Part shown: positions 51,770 through 60,174 of the stretch, one piece after another
How positions within the stretch are numbered: position 1 is the stretch's first letter
How the letters are laid out: each line of letters begins with the position of its first letter
Assembly: GCF_018141545.1 (NCBI RefSeq)
Contig: NZ_CP064357.1
Span: 1 to 64,000, forward strand
Origin: Miltoncostaea oceani
GTDB taxonomy: Bacteria; Actinomycetota; Thermoleophilia; Miltoncostaeales; Miltoncostaeaceae
DNA: 64,000 nucleotides
Direction: 5' to 3'
Notes under the pieces: generated by a model
Database searches by the model: none
What the model was told of the DNA's origin: nothing
The model's input: the letters and a program-made list of their open reading frames with translations, nothing else
Made by a program: the position numbers and the translations under genes

Positions 51770-52644
51770 GAGTCCGGCTCGGGCTGGCAGGTGGGGCACC
51801 AGACGCTCACGCGCCCGGCGATCCGGTCCTGCTCCAAGGCCGCCCCACAGATCAGGCAGGGCTGGCCGCCCCGTCCGTAGACGTCCAGCTGGTTCTGCAT
51901 CGACCCCTCGGACCCGTCGGGGCGCCGGTAGTCGGAGATGCTCGCCCCACCTGCGATCACTCCGGCCTGGAGGACGGCTGAGACCGCCGCAGCGAGCCGC
52001 TTCGTCTGCCCATGGCTGAGGTCCTCGCCCCGGGTTCGAGGATGGATTCTGGCGCGGTAGAGGGCCTCGTCGGCGTAGATGTTGCCCACCCCGGCGACGA
52101 AGGCCTGATCAAGGAGTAGGCCCTTGATCGTGCCGCGCCGGCCGATGAGCGCGGCACCTAGATATCTCCTGTTCCAGTCCGCGCCGAGCGGCTCGGGTCC
52201 GAGCCTCGCGTCGAGGAACTGCGCCGCGGCGGCCGCGTCCTCCATGACGCCCCACCAGCCGAAGCGGCGCACGTCCTCATAGGACACGGAGACCCCGTGA
52301 CCGGTGGGCGTCGCTCCGGCGAGGGTGGAGGCCCACTTCAGTTCCGCCCCGTGGTCGAGGTCGATCACAGCGCGACGGTGCGCGCTAGGGCGTGCCGGGT
52401 GGACGTAGACGCCGGTCATCCGAAGATGGCTGAGGAGGACGGGGCCGTCGAGGGTGATGACGATCCACTTCCCGCGCCGCGAGACCTTCTCGATCCGCCG
52501 GCCGGTGAGCTGACGCTCGACCAGGCGTGGGTCGACGGGACGGGTCAGGCGCGGGTCCTCGATCCGGACTGCGGTGATCCGTCTGCCGTGAAGCGCGCCT
52601 CTCAGGTATCGGGCGACGAGCTCGACCTCTGGCAGTTCTGGCAT
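51766..52644 (-). CDS. mutM: Formamidopyrimidine-DNA glycosylase MutM/Fpg
   Basis: 292 residues. Removes 8-oxoguanine and other oxidised purines. N-terminal MPELPEVE with Pro2 nucleophile and Glu3; Lys of RRGKWIVITL; H2TH region RGTIKGLLLDQAFVAGVGNIYADEALYRARIHP; C-terminal zinc finger CLICGAAL and CPTCQP with the Arg of GRVSVWCPTC near the usual position. Complete and typical length. Convergent overlap of 4 bases with the RecD2-like gene. Confidence 0.95.
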   Translation of the reverse strand: MPELPEVELVARYLRGALHGRRITAVRIEDPRLTRPVDPRLVERQLTGRRIEKVSRRGKWIVITLDGPVLLSHLRMTGVYVHPARPSAHRRAVIDLDHGAELKWASTLAGATPTGHGVSVSYEDVRRFGWWGVMEDAAAAAQFLDARLGPEPLGADWNRRYLGAALIGRRGTIKGLLLDQAFVAGVGNIYADEALYRARIHPRTRGEDLSHGQTKRLAAAVSAVLQAGVIAGGASISDYRRPDGSEGSMQNQLDVYGRGGQPCLICGAALEQDRIAGRVSVWCPTCQPEPDS

Positions 52645-52755
52645 CCCCCGAATCTACGTGCGCCCTCGCGCGCGCCGCCGATCACTCACACTCATGGCCC
52701 GACGGCGATAGTGACTTCGCCCGTGGCGCGTTCTCGCGGGCCTACCGTCGGCGCC

Positions 52756-53889
52756 ATGTCCCCTGAACAGATCGCCGAGATCCGAGCCGCTGCGCGCCAC
52801 CAGGACTGGCATGACGTCCGCCACCGCCTCGCCGAGTTCGCACGATCCTTCGATGGGGCTCCCGCAGAGCCGCTGACACCCGAGCTGCGTCTCGCAGAGG
52901 CGGACGCGATGAGGGGGCAGGGTGACCTCGCCGCGGCAAGCGCCGCCTATGAGCGCCTCGCCGACGGCGGCCATGGGCGCTGGAGCGCACGGGCGATCCA
53001 CGGACTCGGCGCCTGCCACCTCGAAGTCGGCTCGCACGAGCGCGCCGCCCAGCTTGCGCAGATGGCGATGGACCAGAGTCCGGATGACCACGGATTGATG
53101 GAGCGCGGCCGGATCCTCTTTGCCCGCGCCGGCGCCCGCACGGACCTGCCAGCGGCCACCAGCTACCTCCAGAACGCCCTCTCGAGGTCGGTAACGCCCG
53201 GTAGCGCCCGAGCGCACGGACGGCTGGTCCTCGGGGACATGTTCCTGCTCGCCGGCGCCCACGGCCGGGCGCTGCGGGAGATCCGCCTGGCCCGCGCCGA
53301 CGCCCGGGCTCTCGACGCCCCGCGGACCCTCGCCGACGCCCTGCGCCTCGAGGCCGAGATGTACGTGCGCCTCGGGGACCAGGCGAAGATCGGCGCGGCC
53401 ATGCGCGAGCTCGTCCACGCCGAGAACCTCTACCGGGGCATCGGCGACCAGGGCATCTGCGCGCTGCTGCTCTGCCGCGGCAACGCCCACCGGGCCCTCG
53501 GGCAGAACAGGATGGCCGAGCGCGAGCTGATGCGCGCGAGCGTCCTCGCGAGCGGCGCCCAGAACCAGATCATCCACGCCCACGCGCTTCTTGCCCTCGC
53601 CGACCTCGCCCGCGTGTCAGGCGACCCGGACCCCGAGAAGCTGCGGCGGGCCAGCGCGATCTACCGGCGGATCTCCCACGAGCGGGGGATCCACTACTGC
53701 CACCTGCTCCTCGGCCTCGGCGCCGCGAGCGCCGGGCGCCCCGAGGTGGCTGCCCAGGCCTTCGCATCCGTCGCCGCCCACGCCGACGCGACGCCGCAGA
53801 TCTTCACCGATGCCGACCGGCGACTTGTCAGCGAGGCCGCGGCGGGCTCCCTCGACTCACGACCGATCGCCTTCGCCTTCCTGATCTGA
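52756..53889 (+). CDS. TPR-repeat protein
   Basis: 377 residues from the ATG at 52756, no signal peptide. Series of helix-turn-helix TPR-type repeats: AEADAMRGQGDLAAASAAYERLAD, IHGLGACHLEVGSHERAAQLAQMAMDQ, GRLVLGDMFLLAGAHGRALREIRLARAD and LRLEAEMYVRLGDQAKIGAAM. Likely a scaffold for protein interactions, similar to the sensor half of SARP or LuxR-type regulators but without a DNA-binding domain. It precedes the main pilin gene by 134 bases. Confidence 0.8.
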   Translation: MSPEQIAEIRAAARHQDWHDVRHRLAEFARSFDGAPAEPLTPELRLAEADAMRGQGDLAAASAAYERLADGGHGRWSARAIHGLGACHLEVGSHERAAQLAQMAMDQSPDDHGLMERGRILFARAGARTDLPAATSYLQNALSRSVTPGSARAHGRLVLGDMFLLAGAHGRALREIRLARADARALDAPRTLADALRLEAEMYVRLGDQAKIGAAMRELVHAENLYRGIGDQGICALLLCRGNAHRALGQNRMAERELMRASVLASGAQNQIIHAHALLALADLARVSGDPDPEKLRRASAIYRRISHERGIHYCHLLLGLGAASAGRPEVAAQAFASVAAHADATPQIFTDADRRLVSEAAAGSLDSRPIAFAFLI

Positions 53890-54023
53890 GCGGCGCCCGG
53901 GGTCTCACACCTGGCCGTCGGTATAGGCCGGTGGGGGACTTAGGGAGAAACGGTGTGCGGGCGCACGCACTCACGCACCTTCTCTTCAACCCCTACAGCA
54001 CAGAAGATGGAGGTGATTACATA

Positions 54024-54455
54024 GTGCGTAACATCTTTCGTAAGCGTGACGGCTTCACCCTCGTGGAGCTCATCGTGGTGATCGCGGTTCTGATCATCCT
54101 CATGGCGATCGCGATCCCGGCGTACCTGTCGGTTCGTGATTCAGCGAGCGACACCGGCGTCAAGTCCGACCTCACGGTCGCGTACAAGAACGCCGCGGTG
54201 GCGCTGGCCGAGGAGGGCGCCGGCAACTTCGGCGACTACCCCGGTGCTGACGACGCGGCCAAGTCGGCTGCTCTGGTGGCCTACCTGGCGGATGCGGAGC
54301 CGGGCCTGACCTTCGAGGTCGACGACGCAACCTACGACGGCGAGACGATCGACGTCGAGGTCGCTGCTGGTGTCCTGACCATGACCTCTGCTGGTTCGGA
54401 GGACTACGTGATCGGCATGAGCGCCGCGGGCGTCCAGACCATCAGCTGGCAGTAG
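54024..54455 (+). CDS. Major type IV pilin
   Basis: 143 residues from the GTG at 54024, chosen because GGAGGTGATT lies 5-15 bases upstream, an exceptionally strong RBS that indicates high expression. Short leader RNIFRKRDG, cleavage before FTLVELIVVIAVLIILMAIAIPAYLSVRD, the textbook type IV pilin helix. The C-terminal globular domain of about 90 residues is small and acidic, with no Cys pair (YPGADDAAKSAALVAYLADA). A strong terminator follows. A leader of about 130 bases with a small hairpin precedes it. Confidence 0.93.
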   Translation: MRNIFRKRDGFTLVELIVVIAVLIILMAIAIPAYLSVRDSASDTGVKSDLTVAYKNAAVALAEEGAGNFGDYPGADDAAKSAALVAYLADAEPGLTFEVDDATYDGETIDVEVAAGVLTMTSAGSEDYVIGMSAAGVQTISWQ

Positions 54456-54491
54456 TAGGAGCTTCGGCTTCTAGTTCCTGTCTTCTTCTGA

Positions 54492-54519
54492 CTGTAGGGC
54501 CCCGATCGGGGCCCTACAG
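54492..54519 (+). terminator. Strong terminator of the pilin gene
   Basis: Perfect 12-bp stem CTGTAGGGCCCC / GGGGCCCTACAG with loop GATC, 36 bases after the pilin stop. It is the strongest hairpin I found in the window, in keeping with a highly expressed monocistronic gene. Confidence 0.85.
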
Positions 54520-54549
54520 CGTTGCAGGGCCGGATCGGGCGCGGCGGGG

Positions 54550-55431
54550 CTAGGCCAGGCGTGGTGTCGCGTGGAGCTTGTCGAGGCGCCGGCGCAGGTT
54601 CTCGGGGAAGGGAGGCAGCTCGGGGAGCGGCGGGTCGTAGTCGGTGAGAACGCAGACGGATCCCGCGCGCAGGCGCAGCTGGGAGAGTGGGTAGCGGCGG
54701 AGGACGACGTCGACCTGCCCGAGCTTCGGGTCGCCGGCGCGAGCGAGCTCGATCACCTCGGGCCGGACGTGGAGCAGGAGGATCTTCGGCAGGCGCTCCC
54801 CGGAGGAGAAGCGGTCGTCGATCTGGTCCGGGGCCACGTACATGAGTGCGCGTCCGCGGGAGAGCAGAGCCGTCTCGACGGGGCCTAGTGTGGCCTTGCG
54901 GGTCGGGCGAGTAGCGGCGCCGCGGAGGGTGAGAAGCGACGCGCTCCTCATCCAGAGCAGAGCAACCCCCTGATCCTCCATCGCATCGAGGAGATCCTCG
55001 ACGCGTTGACGCTCCATCTCCGTCTCCTGCACCTCGACCGCGAGGCGCAGGCCGCGGCCGCTGACGGCGGCGACATCGGCGAGGAAGCACTGGTCGGGGA
55101 ACTCGACCCGCTGCTGGACCTGGGCGGAGGGGACGATCTCGCCGAGGCGGTTCGCGATCGCGTTCACGGCCGCCTGGTGACCGGGGCTCGGCGGGTCGTG
55201 GCAGAGCGTCGCGCCCGGCGAGTGGCTGAAGTGGGGCGGGGGCCCGAGCCGGATGGTGAGGGCCTCACCGCAGGACAGGCAGGTTATGCGCCCCTCGCGG
55301 CGCAGGACGTTGATCCGCTCGACGCTCAGCCTCTCGGCGTCCGCCGGGACGCCGTCCACGCGGGCGTAGCGGAGCGGCAGGCTGAGGCGGCTCGGTGTCT
55401 TCGAGCCGCGCCGGCGTGGGCCGGGCGTCAT
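54550..55431 (-). CDS. CoiA-like competence nuclease
   Basis: 293 residues. N-terminal zinc site CLSCGEAL...HFSHSPGATLCH, then SPGHQAAVNAIANRLGE and a nuclease-like core FLADVAAV, LRLAVEVQETEMERQRVEDLLDAME, GVALLWMR, giving the D and ExQ residues typical of CoiA in the PD-(D/E)xK superfamily. CoiA is needed in naturally competent firmicutes for handling incoming DNA. Convergent with the main pilin gene, which hints at DNA uptake. Overlaps the upstream membrane-protein gene by 4 bases. Confidence 0.75.
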   Translation of the reverse strand: MTPGPRRRGSKTPSRLSLPLRYARVDGVPADAERLSVERINVLRREGRITCLSCGEALTIRLGPPPHFSHSPGATLCHDPPSPGHQAAVNAIANRLGEIVPSAQVQQRVEFPDQCFLADVAAVSGRGLRLAVEVQETEMERQRVEDLLDAMEDQGVALLWMRSASLLTLRGAATRPTRKATLGPVETALLSRGRALMYVAPDQIDDRFSSGERLPKILLLHVRPEVIELARAGDPKLGQVDVVLRRYPLSQLRLRAGSVCVLTDYDPPLPELPPFPENLRRRLDKLHATPRLA

Positions 55432-56048
55432 CCGCCGCGGTTCAGGGTGACGTGCTGGCGGGCGACGGTGCGGACCAGGGAACGGGTGCCGGCGAGCTGG
55501 CCGCGCGGCACCGAAGATTCGACGACGATCGCGAGGGTGGGGGACACGGAGCGGACCGCGATCACTCGGGCCCGCTTGTAGAGCCGGTAGTCGAGGGAGT
55601 AGAGCATCCCCGGCGCCCCGGCGATCTCAGTGCGCGCCACTGTGACAGCGGCGCCGGTGAGGTCACGGTCCTTGCGGGCCTGCCGAAGCGGACCGAGGAG
55701 TTCACTCTGGGCTGCTCCGGCGCCCCGGATGAGGCTGACGCTGATCTGAGGACGCCCCGGGTCCGAACCGGTGAGCTCGAACTGCTGCAGCGTGTCCGAG
55801 CCAGGGAGGTCGCTCAGCTCATAGCCATCCGGGGCAGTGACCTCGAGCATCGCGAGCTGCTTCGGCGCGGTCGGCGGCGCCGGGTTCGGAGCAGGAGTCG
55901 GCACGGGTGCCGTGGTGGTGTCTGTCTGTGGTCCACGGACCAGAGTCGGGCCGTCATCGGAGCGGCCGGTCAGGAGCATGATCAGGAGGACTGCGAGCAC
56001 GATCAGGACGAGCGCGGCGCCCGTATAGGCGAGATGTCTCAGTGTCAC
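55428..56048 (-). CDS. Membrane-anchored extracellular protein
   Basis: 206 residues. One N-terminal transmembrane segment (YTGAALVLIVLAVLLIMLLTG) with a short cytoplasmic start, then a Pro/Thr-rich linker (TTTAPVPTPAPNPAPPTAP) and an extracellular alpha+beta domain (YELSDLPGSDTLQQFELTG, ISVSLIRGAG, YSLDYRLYKRARVIAV). The outline resembles MttA/LpqN-like actinobacterial surface domains but I cannot place it in a family. Translationally coupled to the CoiA-like gene. Confidence 0.68.
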   Translation of the reverse strand: MTLRHLAYTGAALVLIVLAVLLIMLLTGRSDDGPTLVRGPQTDTTTAPVPTPAPNPAPPTAPKQLAMLEVTAPDGYELSDLPGSDTLQQFELTGSDPGRPQISVSLIRGAGAAQSELLGPLRQARKDRDLTGAAVTVARTEIAGAPGMLYSLDYRLYKRARVIAVRSVSPTLAIVVESSVPRGQLAGTRSLVRTVARQHVTLNRGG

Positions 56049-56154
56049 GCCCGCGAGTGTAGGTCCGCAGGTTCTCGCCTAGTCGGTTTTGCGCTCCCTC
56101 TCATATAGGCTTGCCCCGCCCGGGCCCTGTCGTGAGATGAGGGGGCCCGGGCGC

Positions 56155-56823
56155 CTAGGTCAGGTCGTTCTCGACGTCGAGGTCGAGGTGGATCAGGCTG
56201 CGGACGTGGACCGGGTCGCGGACACCCCAGAACAGCAGGTGCTTGTCCGCCGGGTCGGTGCCGCTGGCGGTGTCGAAGTCGATCGTCCCGACACCGAGGA
56301 TGCGCTGGATGATCGAGATGTCGACGCTGATGTTCTGCACGCGTCGAAGCGGGGCCTCCTCCTGGTGCTTGGCGACGATGCCCCATTGCTTTCGGACGCG
56401 GCGGTTGCTGACGTGGTAGATCGTGGTCTGACGGATCAGCTTTCCGATGAACCAGACCGCGGCGAAGCCGAGCAGGGACGCGAGGACGACCCAGCCGAGG
56501 GCGATCACGCCGCTCATCGAGACGGCGTATCCGAGAGCGGTCGCGATCGCGACGATGCCGAACCACTTGATGTGGTAGCCGATCATCGCCCGCCAGTGCG
56601 GGTGGCCGGTGTAGACGACCTGCTCGGCCGGCCGGCGCCGCGGAGGAGCGGGCATCTCACCGAGGTCCTCGGTCAAGTGGTTGCGCTCACGGTCGTCGAG
56701 GTAGCGGCCGGGCGTCTCGGGCCAGCGGTCGCCGTCCCTCTGGAGGCGGGCACTCTCGGCGGCGCCGGAGAGGCTCGGCGGCTCGTCGTCATCCCAGGGG
56801 GTCCGAGGCGGGAGCTGGCTCAC
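56155..56823 (-). CDS. Membrane protein with bacterial PH domain (bPH2/YdbS-like)
   Basis: 222 residues. Acidic N-terminal 60 residues, VVYTGHPHWRAMIGYHIKWFGIVAIATALGYAVS and VIALGWVVLASLLGFAAVWFI as two membrane segments, then the bPH2 domain: TTIYHVSNRRVRKQWGIVAKHQEEAPLRRVQNISVDISIIQRILGVGTIDFDT. This arrangement is common in actinobacterial membrane proteins of unknown function. The start overlaps the stop of the prepilin-peptidase-like gene by 4 bases. Confidence 0.85.
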   Translation of the reverse strand: MSQLPPRTPWDDDEPPSLSGAAESARLQRDGDRWPETPGRYLDDRERNHLTEDLGEMPAPPRRRPAEQVVYTGHPHWRAMIGYHIKWFGIVAIATALGYAVSMSGVIALGWVVLASLLGFAAVWFIGKLIRQTTIYHVSNRRVRKQWGIVAKHQEEAPLRRVQNISVDISIIQRILGVGTIDFDTASGTDPADKHLLFWGVRDPVHVRSLIHLDLDVENDLT

Positions 56824-57215
56824 GGTGAGTCCTCCTGCCCGGACTCGGGTCCGTGCTTGGCGGCGAGGGCGAGGGGGATAGCGATCGCAGCGATCGCGAT
56901 CACCACCAGCAGGTACAGGTGGATGAAGATCGCGACCGCCCCGACCGCCGCGCCGGCGAGCTCATAGGCGAGCTCACGGCGTGGGATGGGCTCATGGCAG
57001 GTGCGGCAGCGGCCGCGGAGCATCAACCAGCCGAAGAGGGGGACGTTGTCGCGGCCGGCGATCTGGGACTGACAGTGCGGGCAGATCGAGCGGTCGCTGC
57101 TGATGTTCATCCGCCGGGGGATCCGGTAGGCGCAGGCGCTCAGCCAGCTGGCGAGGGCGGCGCCGACGGCGCCTCCGATGACGAGGCAGATCCATGTCGG
57201 AACCGAAGCGAGCAT
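56820..57215 (-). CDS. Stand-alone N-terminal (zinc/methyltransferase) domain of prepilin peptidase
   Basis: 131 residues. Matches the DiS_P_DiS domain that begins PilD: SWLSACAYRIPRR, CPHCQSQI, DNVPLFGWLMLRGRCRTCHEPIPRRELAYEL, with both CxxC pairs. After it come only a transmembrane segment (VGAVAIFIHLYLLVVIAIAAIAIPLALA) and a short tail; the A24 catalytic region with its two Asp residues is absent. The separate A24 protein at 22109 lacks this domain, so the two may together form a split PilD. Coupled to the bPH2 gene. Confidence 0.8.
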   Translation of the reverse strand: MLASVPTWICLVIGGAVGAALASWLSACAYRIPRRMNISSDRSICPHCQSQIAGRDNVPLFGWLMLRGRCRTCHEPIPRRELAYELAGAAVGAVAIFIHLYLLVVIAIAAIAIPLALAAKHGPESGQEDSP

Positions 57216-57278
57216 GCCGGCGAGGCTACGCGCGTTCTCTCACACGGGCGCGAATCCCCCAGGGCGAGAGGCCCTCTC

Positions 57279-58616
57279 TCAAGCAGCGGGGAGGAGGGAG
57301 ATCAGGGTCTCCTTGGTGTTCACTGACGGATCGACGATGACCTGAGCGAGGAGGCCTCGCAGAGCCTCACCGAGCGCCGGCCCCGGAGCGATCCCGGCGG
57401 CGATCAGGTCCGGGCCGACGACGGCCAGCTCCCGGATCGAGGTCGCCTCGCCGCGGGAGATGACGCCCCGGAGCTCGGCGACCTCGGAGGGGTCGGTGTT
57501 CATCCCGTGGCGAACCGCGATGAAGGCGTCGACGTCGTCACGGCCGAGGCTCGAGATCAGGCGCCGTGCCGCCTCAGGTGTGACCGCCGGGGCCTGTCCG
57601 GTGTGCCGGACGAGGTGGGCGACGCCGTTGGCGGTGCGGTTGGGGAGCTTGAGGTCCGAGAGCAGGACGCGCGCCGCGTCGGCACGCGCGCCGGCGTCGG
57701 GGTGGGCGGTGCAGCTGAAGAGGCTCGCCAGGCGTGCGTTCGGGTCGGCGCTGACGGCGCTCGTGGTCAGGAGGCGGCGGTTGGCCGTCGCCGCGCGCTC
57801 GTCGTCGGCGTAGTCGGGGATGATCTGCTCGAGCACCTGGGTGCGACGCGCGAGGGTGATGCCCGCGGCGGGCCGCGCGGTCCCGATCAGGCTGATGAGC
57901 TCCTCGCCGATCCGTCCGGGGGCGAGATGACGCAGGCTCGCGGCATGCTCGCGCATCAGGTCCATGGTGGCCGTGTCCGGGTCGAGTCCATGGCGGGCGT
58001 GGGCCCGGAGGGCTCGAAGGATCCGCAGGGGATCCTCGGGGAACGCGCGGGGGGAGACGCAGCGAAGGACGCCGGCCTCGATGTCGCGCGCGCCGCCGTA
58101 AGGGTCGGTGATCTCTCCGGTGATCGTGTTCCAGGCGATGGCGTTGCAGGTGAAGTCGCGCCGCAGCAGATCGTCCTCGAGCGAGAGGGCCGGGTCGTAG
58201 GCCACTTCGAAGTCGCGGTGCCCGGCGCCGGTGGAGGTCTCGGTGCGCGGGAGAGCGACCTCGACCTCTGACCCGTCGCGGTGGCGGTAGCGGATGACGC
58301 CGAAGCTCTTGCCGGTCTGCATCGCCCGGCCGGGGGCGTTCCCGTTCAGAAGGGTCTCGACCTTGTCGGCCTCGATGCCCCGGACGAGCAGGTCGACGTC
58401 CTTGGGGGAGTCGTGGCCGAGCAGGAGGTCGCGGACGGCGCCGCCGACCACGTGAACCTCGCCGTGCTTCTGGAGGACCCTGATCGCGTGGCTCGCCGCT
58501 GGGTCGCGGGCGATCGCGGCGTTCATCCTCTCGTCGATGACGACCGGCTCACCGCCGCGCCGCCCGGAATGCGCGAGTCGGCTACCCCCGTGGGTGTGTC
58601 CGCGTCCGCGTGCCAT
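57279..58616 (-). CDS. cca: CCA-adding/poly(A) polymerase family nucleotidyltransferase
   Basis: 445 residues from the ATG at 58616. Class II nucleotidyltransferase: VVGGAVRDLLLGHDSPKDVDLLV (GG...DxD catalytic site), RRDFTCNAIAWN, DPYGGARDIEAGVLRCV and EDPLRILRALRAHARHG as nucleotide-specificity region. The C-terminal helical body is HD-less but of usual length. It would add or repair CCA ends of tRNA; I cannot separate CCA-adding from poly(A) polymerase activity by eye. Not obviously in an operon. Confidence 0.85.
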   Translation of the reverse strand: MARGRGHTHGGSRLAHSGRRGGEPVVIDERMNAAIARDPAASHAIRVLQKHGEVHVVGGAVRDLLLGHDSPKDVDLLVRGIEADKVETLLNGNAPGRAMQTGKSFGVIRYRHRDGSEVEVALPRTETSTGAGHRDFEVAYDPALSLEDDLLRRDFTCNAIAWNTITGEITDPYGGARDIEAGVLRCVSPRAFPEDPLRILRALRAHARHGLDPDTATMDLMREHAASLRHLAPGRIGEELISLIGTARPAAGITLARRTQVLEQIIPDYADDERAATANRRLLTTSAVSADPNARLASLFSCTAHPDAGARADAARVLLSDLKLPNRTANGVAHLVRHTGQAPAVTPEAARRLISSLGRDDVDAFIAVRHGMNTDPSEVAELRGVISRGEATSIRELAVVGPDLIAAGIAPGPALGEALRGLLAQVIVDPSVNTKETLISLLPAA

Positions 58617-58731
58617 CTCCACAGAGTGTGTGGGAGGTCGCTTCGGCTGCTGAGTTCTCCTGGGAGGCACAGGCCGCCGGTCTGATCGCCAGACGACGGC
58701 GGCCCCGGCATGCCGGACCTATCGTCGGCGC

Positions 58732-59157
58732 GTGCCTGCCCACTACGTCATCCACACTCCCAGCGATGCCATCCTCGGCTCGGTCCTCGGAGACCCGGCG
58801 CGAGCCGTCGCCTCGGCGCTGAGGGTCGCGCTGGCGAATCCACCAGGACTCATCCGTCCCTTGCGTGTCTCGCGCATCACCTCATCGGGCCACCGGCAGG
58901 AGATCGCCTTCCTGCTCGTCGAGGGGGCGACCGGAGCCCTCACCGAGATGTTCGAGGTCTACGACCCTCGGGACCCCGACCGCGTCCTCGCCTCCTACTC
59001 GCAGCTCGAGCTGGCGGCCGGCTTCGCAGCGGCGCGGGCGTACGACCTGGCCGTCGGCCTCCCGGTCGCGGTCAGGCCGCACGGCGGCCCGGTGATCATC
59101 GGCCTGCAGCCCGACTACGCATTGATCATCGAGCGCGACCTCGAACTCGTCGCCTGA
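58732..59157 (+). CDS. Hypothetical protein
   Basis: 141 residues from a GTG at 58732, without a clear RBS. Soluble, alpha+beta, with VVHTP-like start, FLLVEGATGALTEMFEVYDP and ending VIIGLQPDYALIIERDLEL. No Cys, no membrane segment. Good codon bias supports a real gene. Divergent from cca (115-base gap). Unknown family. Confidence 0.65.
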   Translation: MPAHYVIHTPSDAILGSVLGDPARAVASALRVALANPPGLIRPLRVSRITSSGHRQEIAFLLVEGATGALTEMFEVYDPRDPDRVLASYSQLELAAGFAAARAYDLAVGLPVAVRPHGGPVIIGLQPDYALIIERDLELVA

Positions 59158-59161
59158 GAAG

Positions 59162-59186
59162 GGGCGCGCCCAGGCAGATCGCGCCC
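59162..59186. terminator. Terminator hairpin between convergent genes
   Basis: Stem GGGCGCG (59162-59168) / CGCGCCC (59180-59186), 11-base loop, directly after the stop at 59157. A second, smaller hairpin GGTCTC / GAGACC lies at 59206-59223 and may serve the convergent gene. Confidence 0.6.
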
Positions 59187-59247
59187 ATCCACCCCGGCGG
59201 CCGGAGGTCTCAGTGCCGAGACCCCCAGCCAGCGGGCGGGCCTACCG

Positions 59248-59394
59248 CTACGAGCTGGTGTTGCGACGACGACGGACCCGGCGGCGCGGCTTGCGCCTGC
59301 GGCGGCGCTTCGGGGCGTCCGAGCTCGAGTTCGAGTTGGAGGCGGCGGAGTAGCTGCGAGAAGCGGGGACCATCGAGGTGAACTTGGCGGCCAT
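59248..59394 (-). CDS. Small Arg-rich basic protein
   Basis: 48 residues, ATG at 59394 with AGGAG seven bases upstream. The first half is Ser/Ala/Asn-rich (MAAKFTSMVPASRSYSAASN). The second half is almost only Arg/Lys (APKRRRRRKPRRRVRRRR) and ends NTSS. It resembles tiny nucleoid- or RNA-binding basic proteins of high-GC bacteria. Flanked by hairpins downstream and a palindrome upstream, so it looks like an independent expressed unit. No homologue known to me. Confidence 0.65.
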   Translation of the reverse strand: MAAKFTSMVPASRSYSAASNSNSSSDAPKRRRRRKPRRRVRRRRNTSS

Positions 59395-59464
59395 CGGAGG
59401 GCTCCTGTGGTCGGGTTGACGAGAGGAACCCTAGGTGCGCTTCGTGAGCTCTCTGTGAGCCGCA

Positions 59465-59482
59465 GATGAGAGTGATCTCATC
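59465..59482. promoter_or_regulatory. Candidate operator palindrome
   Basis: Perfect arms GATGAGA and TCTCATC with a 4-base centre GTGA, 71 bases upstream of the basic small-protein start (minus strand) and 146 bases upstream of the gene at 59629. The stretch 59395-59628 otherwise contains no gene. Confidence 0.45.
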
Positions 59483-59628
59483 GGTGTCGGCAGTTCCCGA
59501 GCGCCCCCGCTCCCGGCCCGGATCCCGTGCCCGGAGGGTCGTGCTCAGGTCCCGTACCGCGCCCGAAGCGGGCCCCCTGTCTCGTCCTATGTTGGGTGTG
59601 AGAGAGCCCCCGAGCGTTGGAGAGAGCA

Positions 59629-60156
59629 ATGCCCAACTGGTGCCAGAACCGTCTGACGGTCATCGGGGATGGTGAGCGCGTCGCGGCCTTCCGTGAGGCG
59701 ATCAGCGGCGCGGACTCACCGATCTCCTTCGCGCGCATCGCGCCGGAGCCCGAGGGGCTGCTCGACACCATTGATGGCACCCTCATGGACACCCTCGCCG
59801 AGCTGACCGGGCCGAACCCGAGGACCGGGTATGGCTGGCGGGTGCAGAACTGGGGCACGAAGTGGGAGGTCCGGGACGCGATCGTCGAGGACGGCCCGGT
59901 TCCAGGGCACCTGGTGATCCTCTTCGACACCGCCTGGTCACCTGCGCTGCCGATCGCCGTTGCGCTGATCGAGCAGTGGCCCGACCTCGAGATCCAGATG
60001 CTGTGGGCGGAGCAGAGCGCCGACGCCGGCGGCCGCATCCGCGGCTTCGCGGGCGATGTCACCTCCGAGGAGGAGGTCCCGGACGGCCGCGAGCGCGAGT
60101 GGTTCATCGAACGCGGCTGGGATGTCTGGTCCGACCCGGAGGAGGGCGAGGGCTAG
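59629..60156 (+). CDS. Api92/YubB-like ferredoxin-fold protein
   Basis: 175 residues from the ATG at 59629, with GGAGAGAG upstream. Signature MPNWCQNRLTVIGDGE, PISFARIAPEPEG, VQNWGTKWEVRDA and a C-terminal DTAWSPALPIAVALIEQWPDLEIQMLWAEQ, the pattern of the Api92-like (YubB) family found mainly on phages and plasmids. Function unknown. Its presence fits the idea of a mobile replicon. Confidence 0.85.
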   Translation: MPNWCQNRLTVIGDGERVAAFREAISGADSPISFARIAPEPEGLLDTIDGTLMDTLAELTGPNPRTGYGWRVQNWGTKWEVRDAIVEDGPVPGHLVILFDTAWSPALPIAVALIEQWPDLEIQMLWAEQSADAGGRIRGFAGDVTSEEEVPDGREREWFIERGWDVWSDPEEGEG

Positions 60157-60174
60157 GAGGTCGGGCCCTTCTCC

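Noticed and set aside
53931-54023. N-terminal extension of the pilin to 53931
   Set aside because: Would put a non-pilin leader before the cleavage site; the strong RBS at 54009-54018 fixes the start at 54024.
59160-59629. Minus-strand frame 59210-59629 as one gene
   Set aside because: It starts across the promoter region and lacks an RBS; the overlapping 48-residue frame with AGGAG is better supported.
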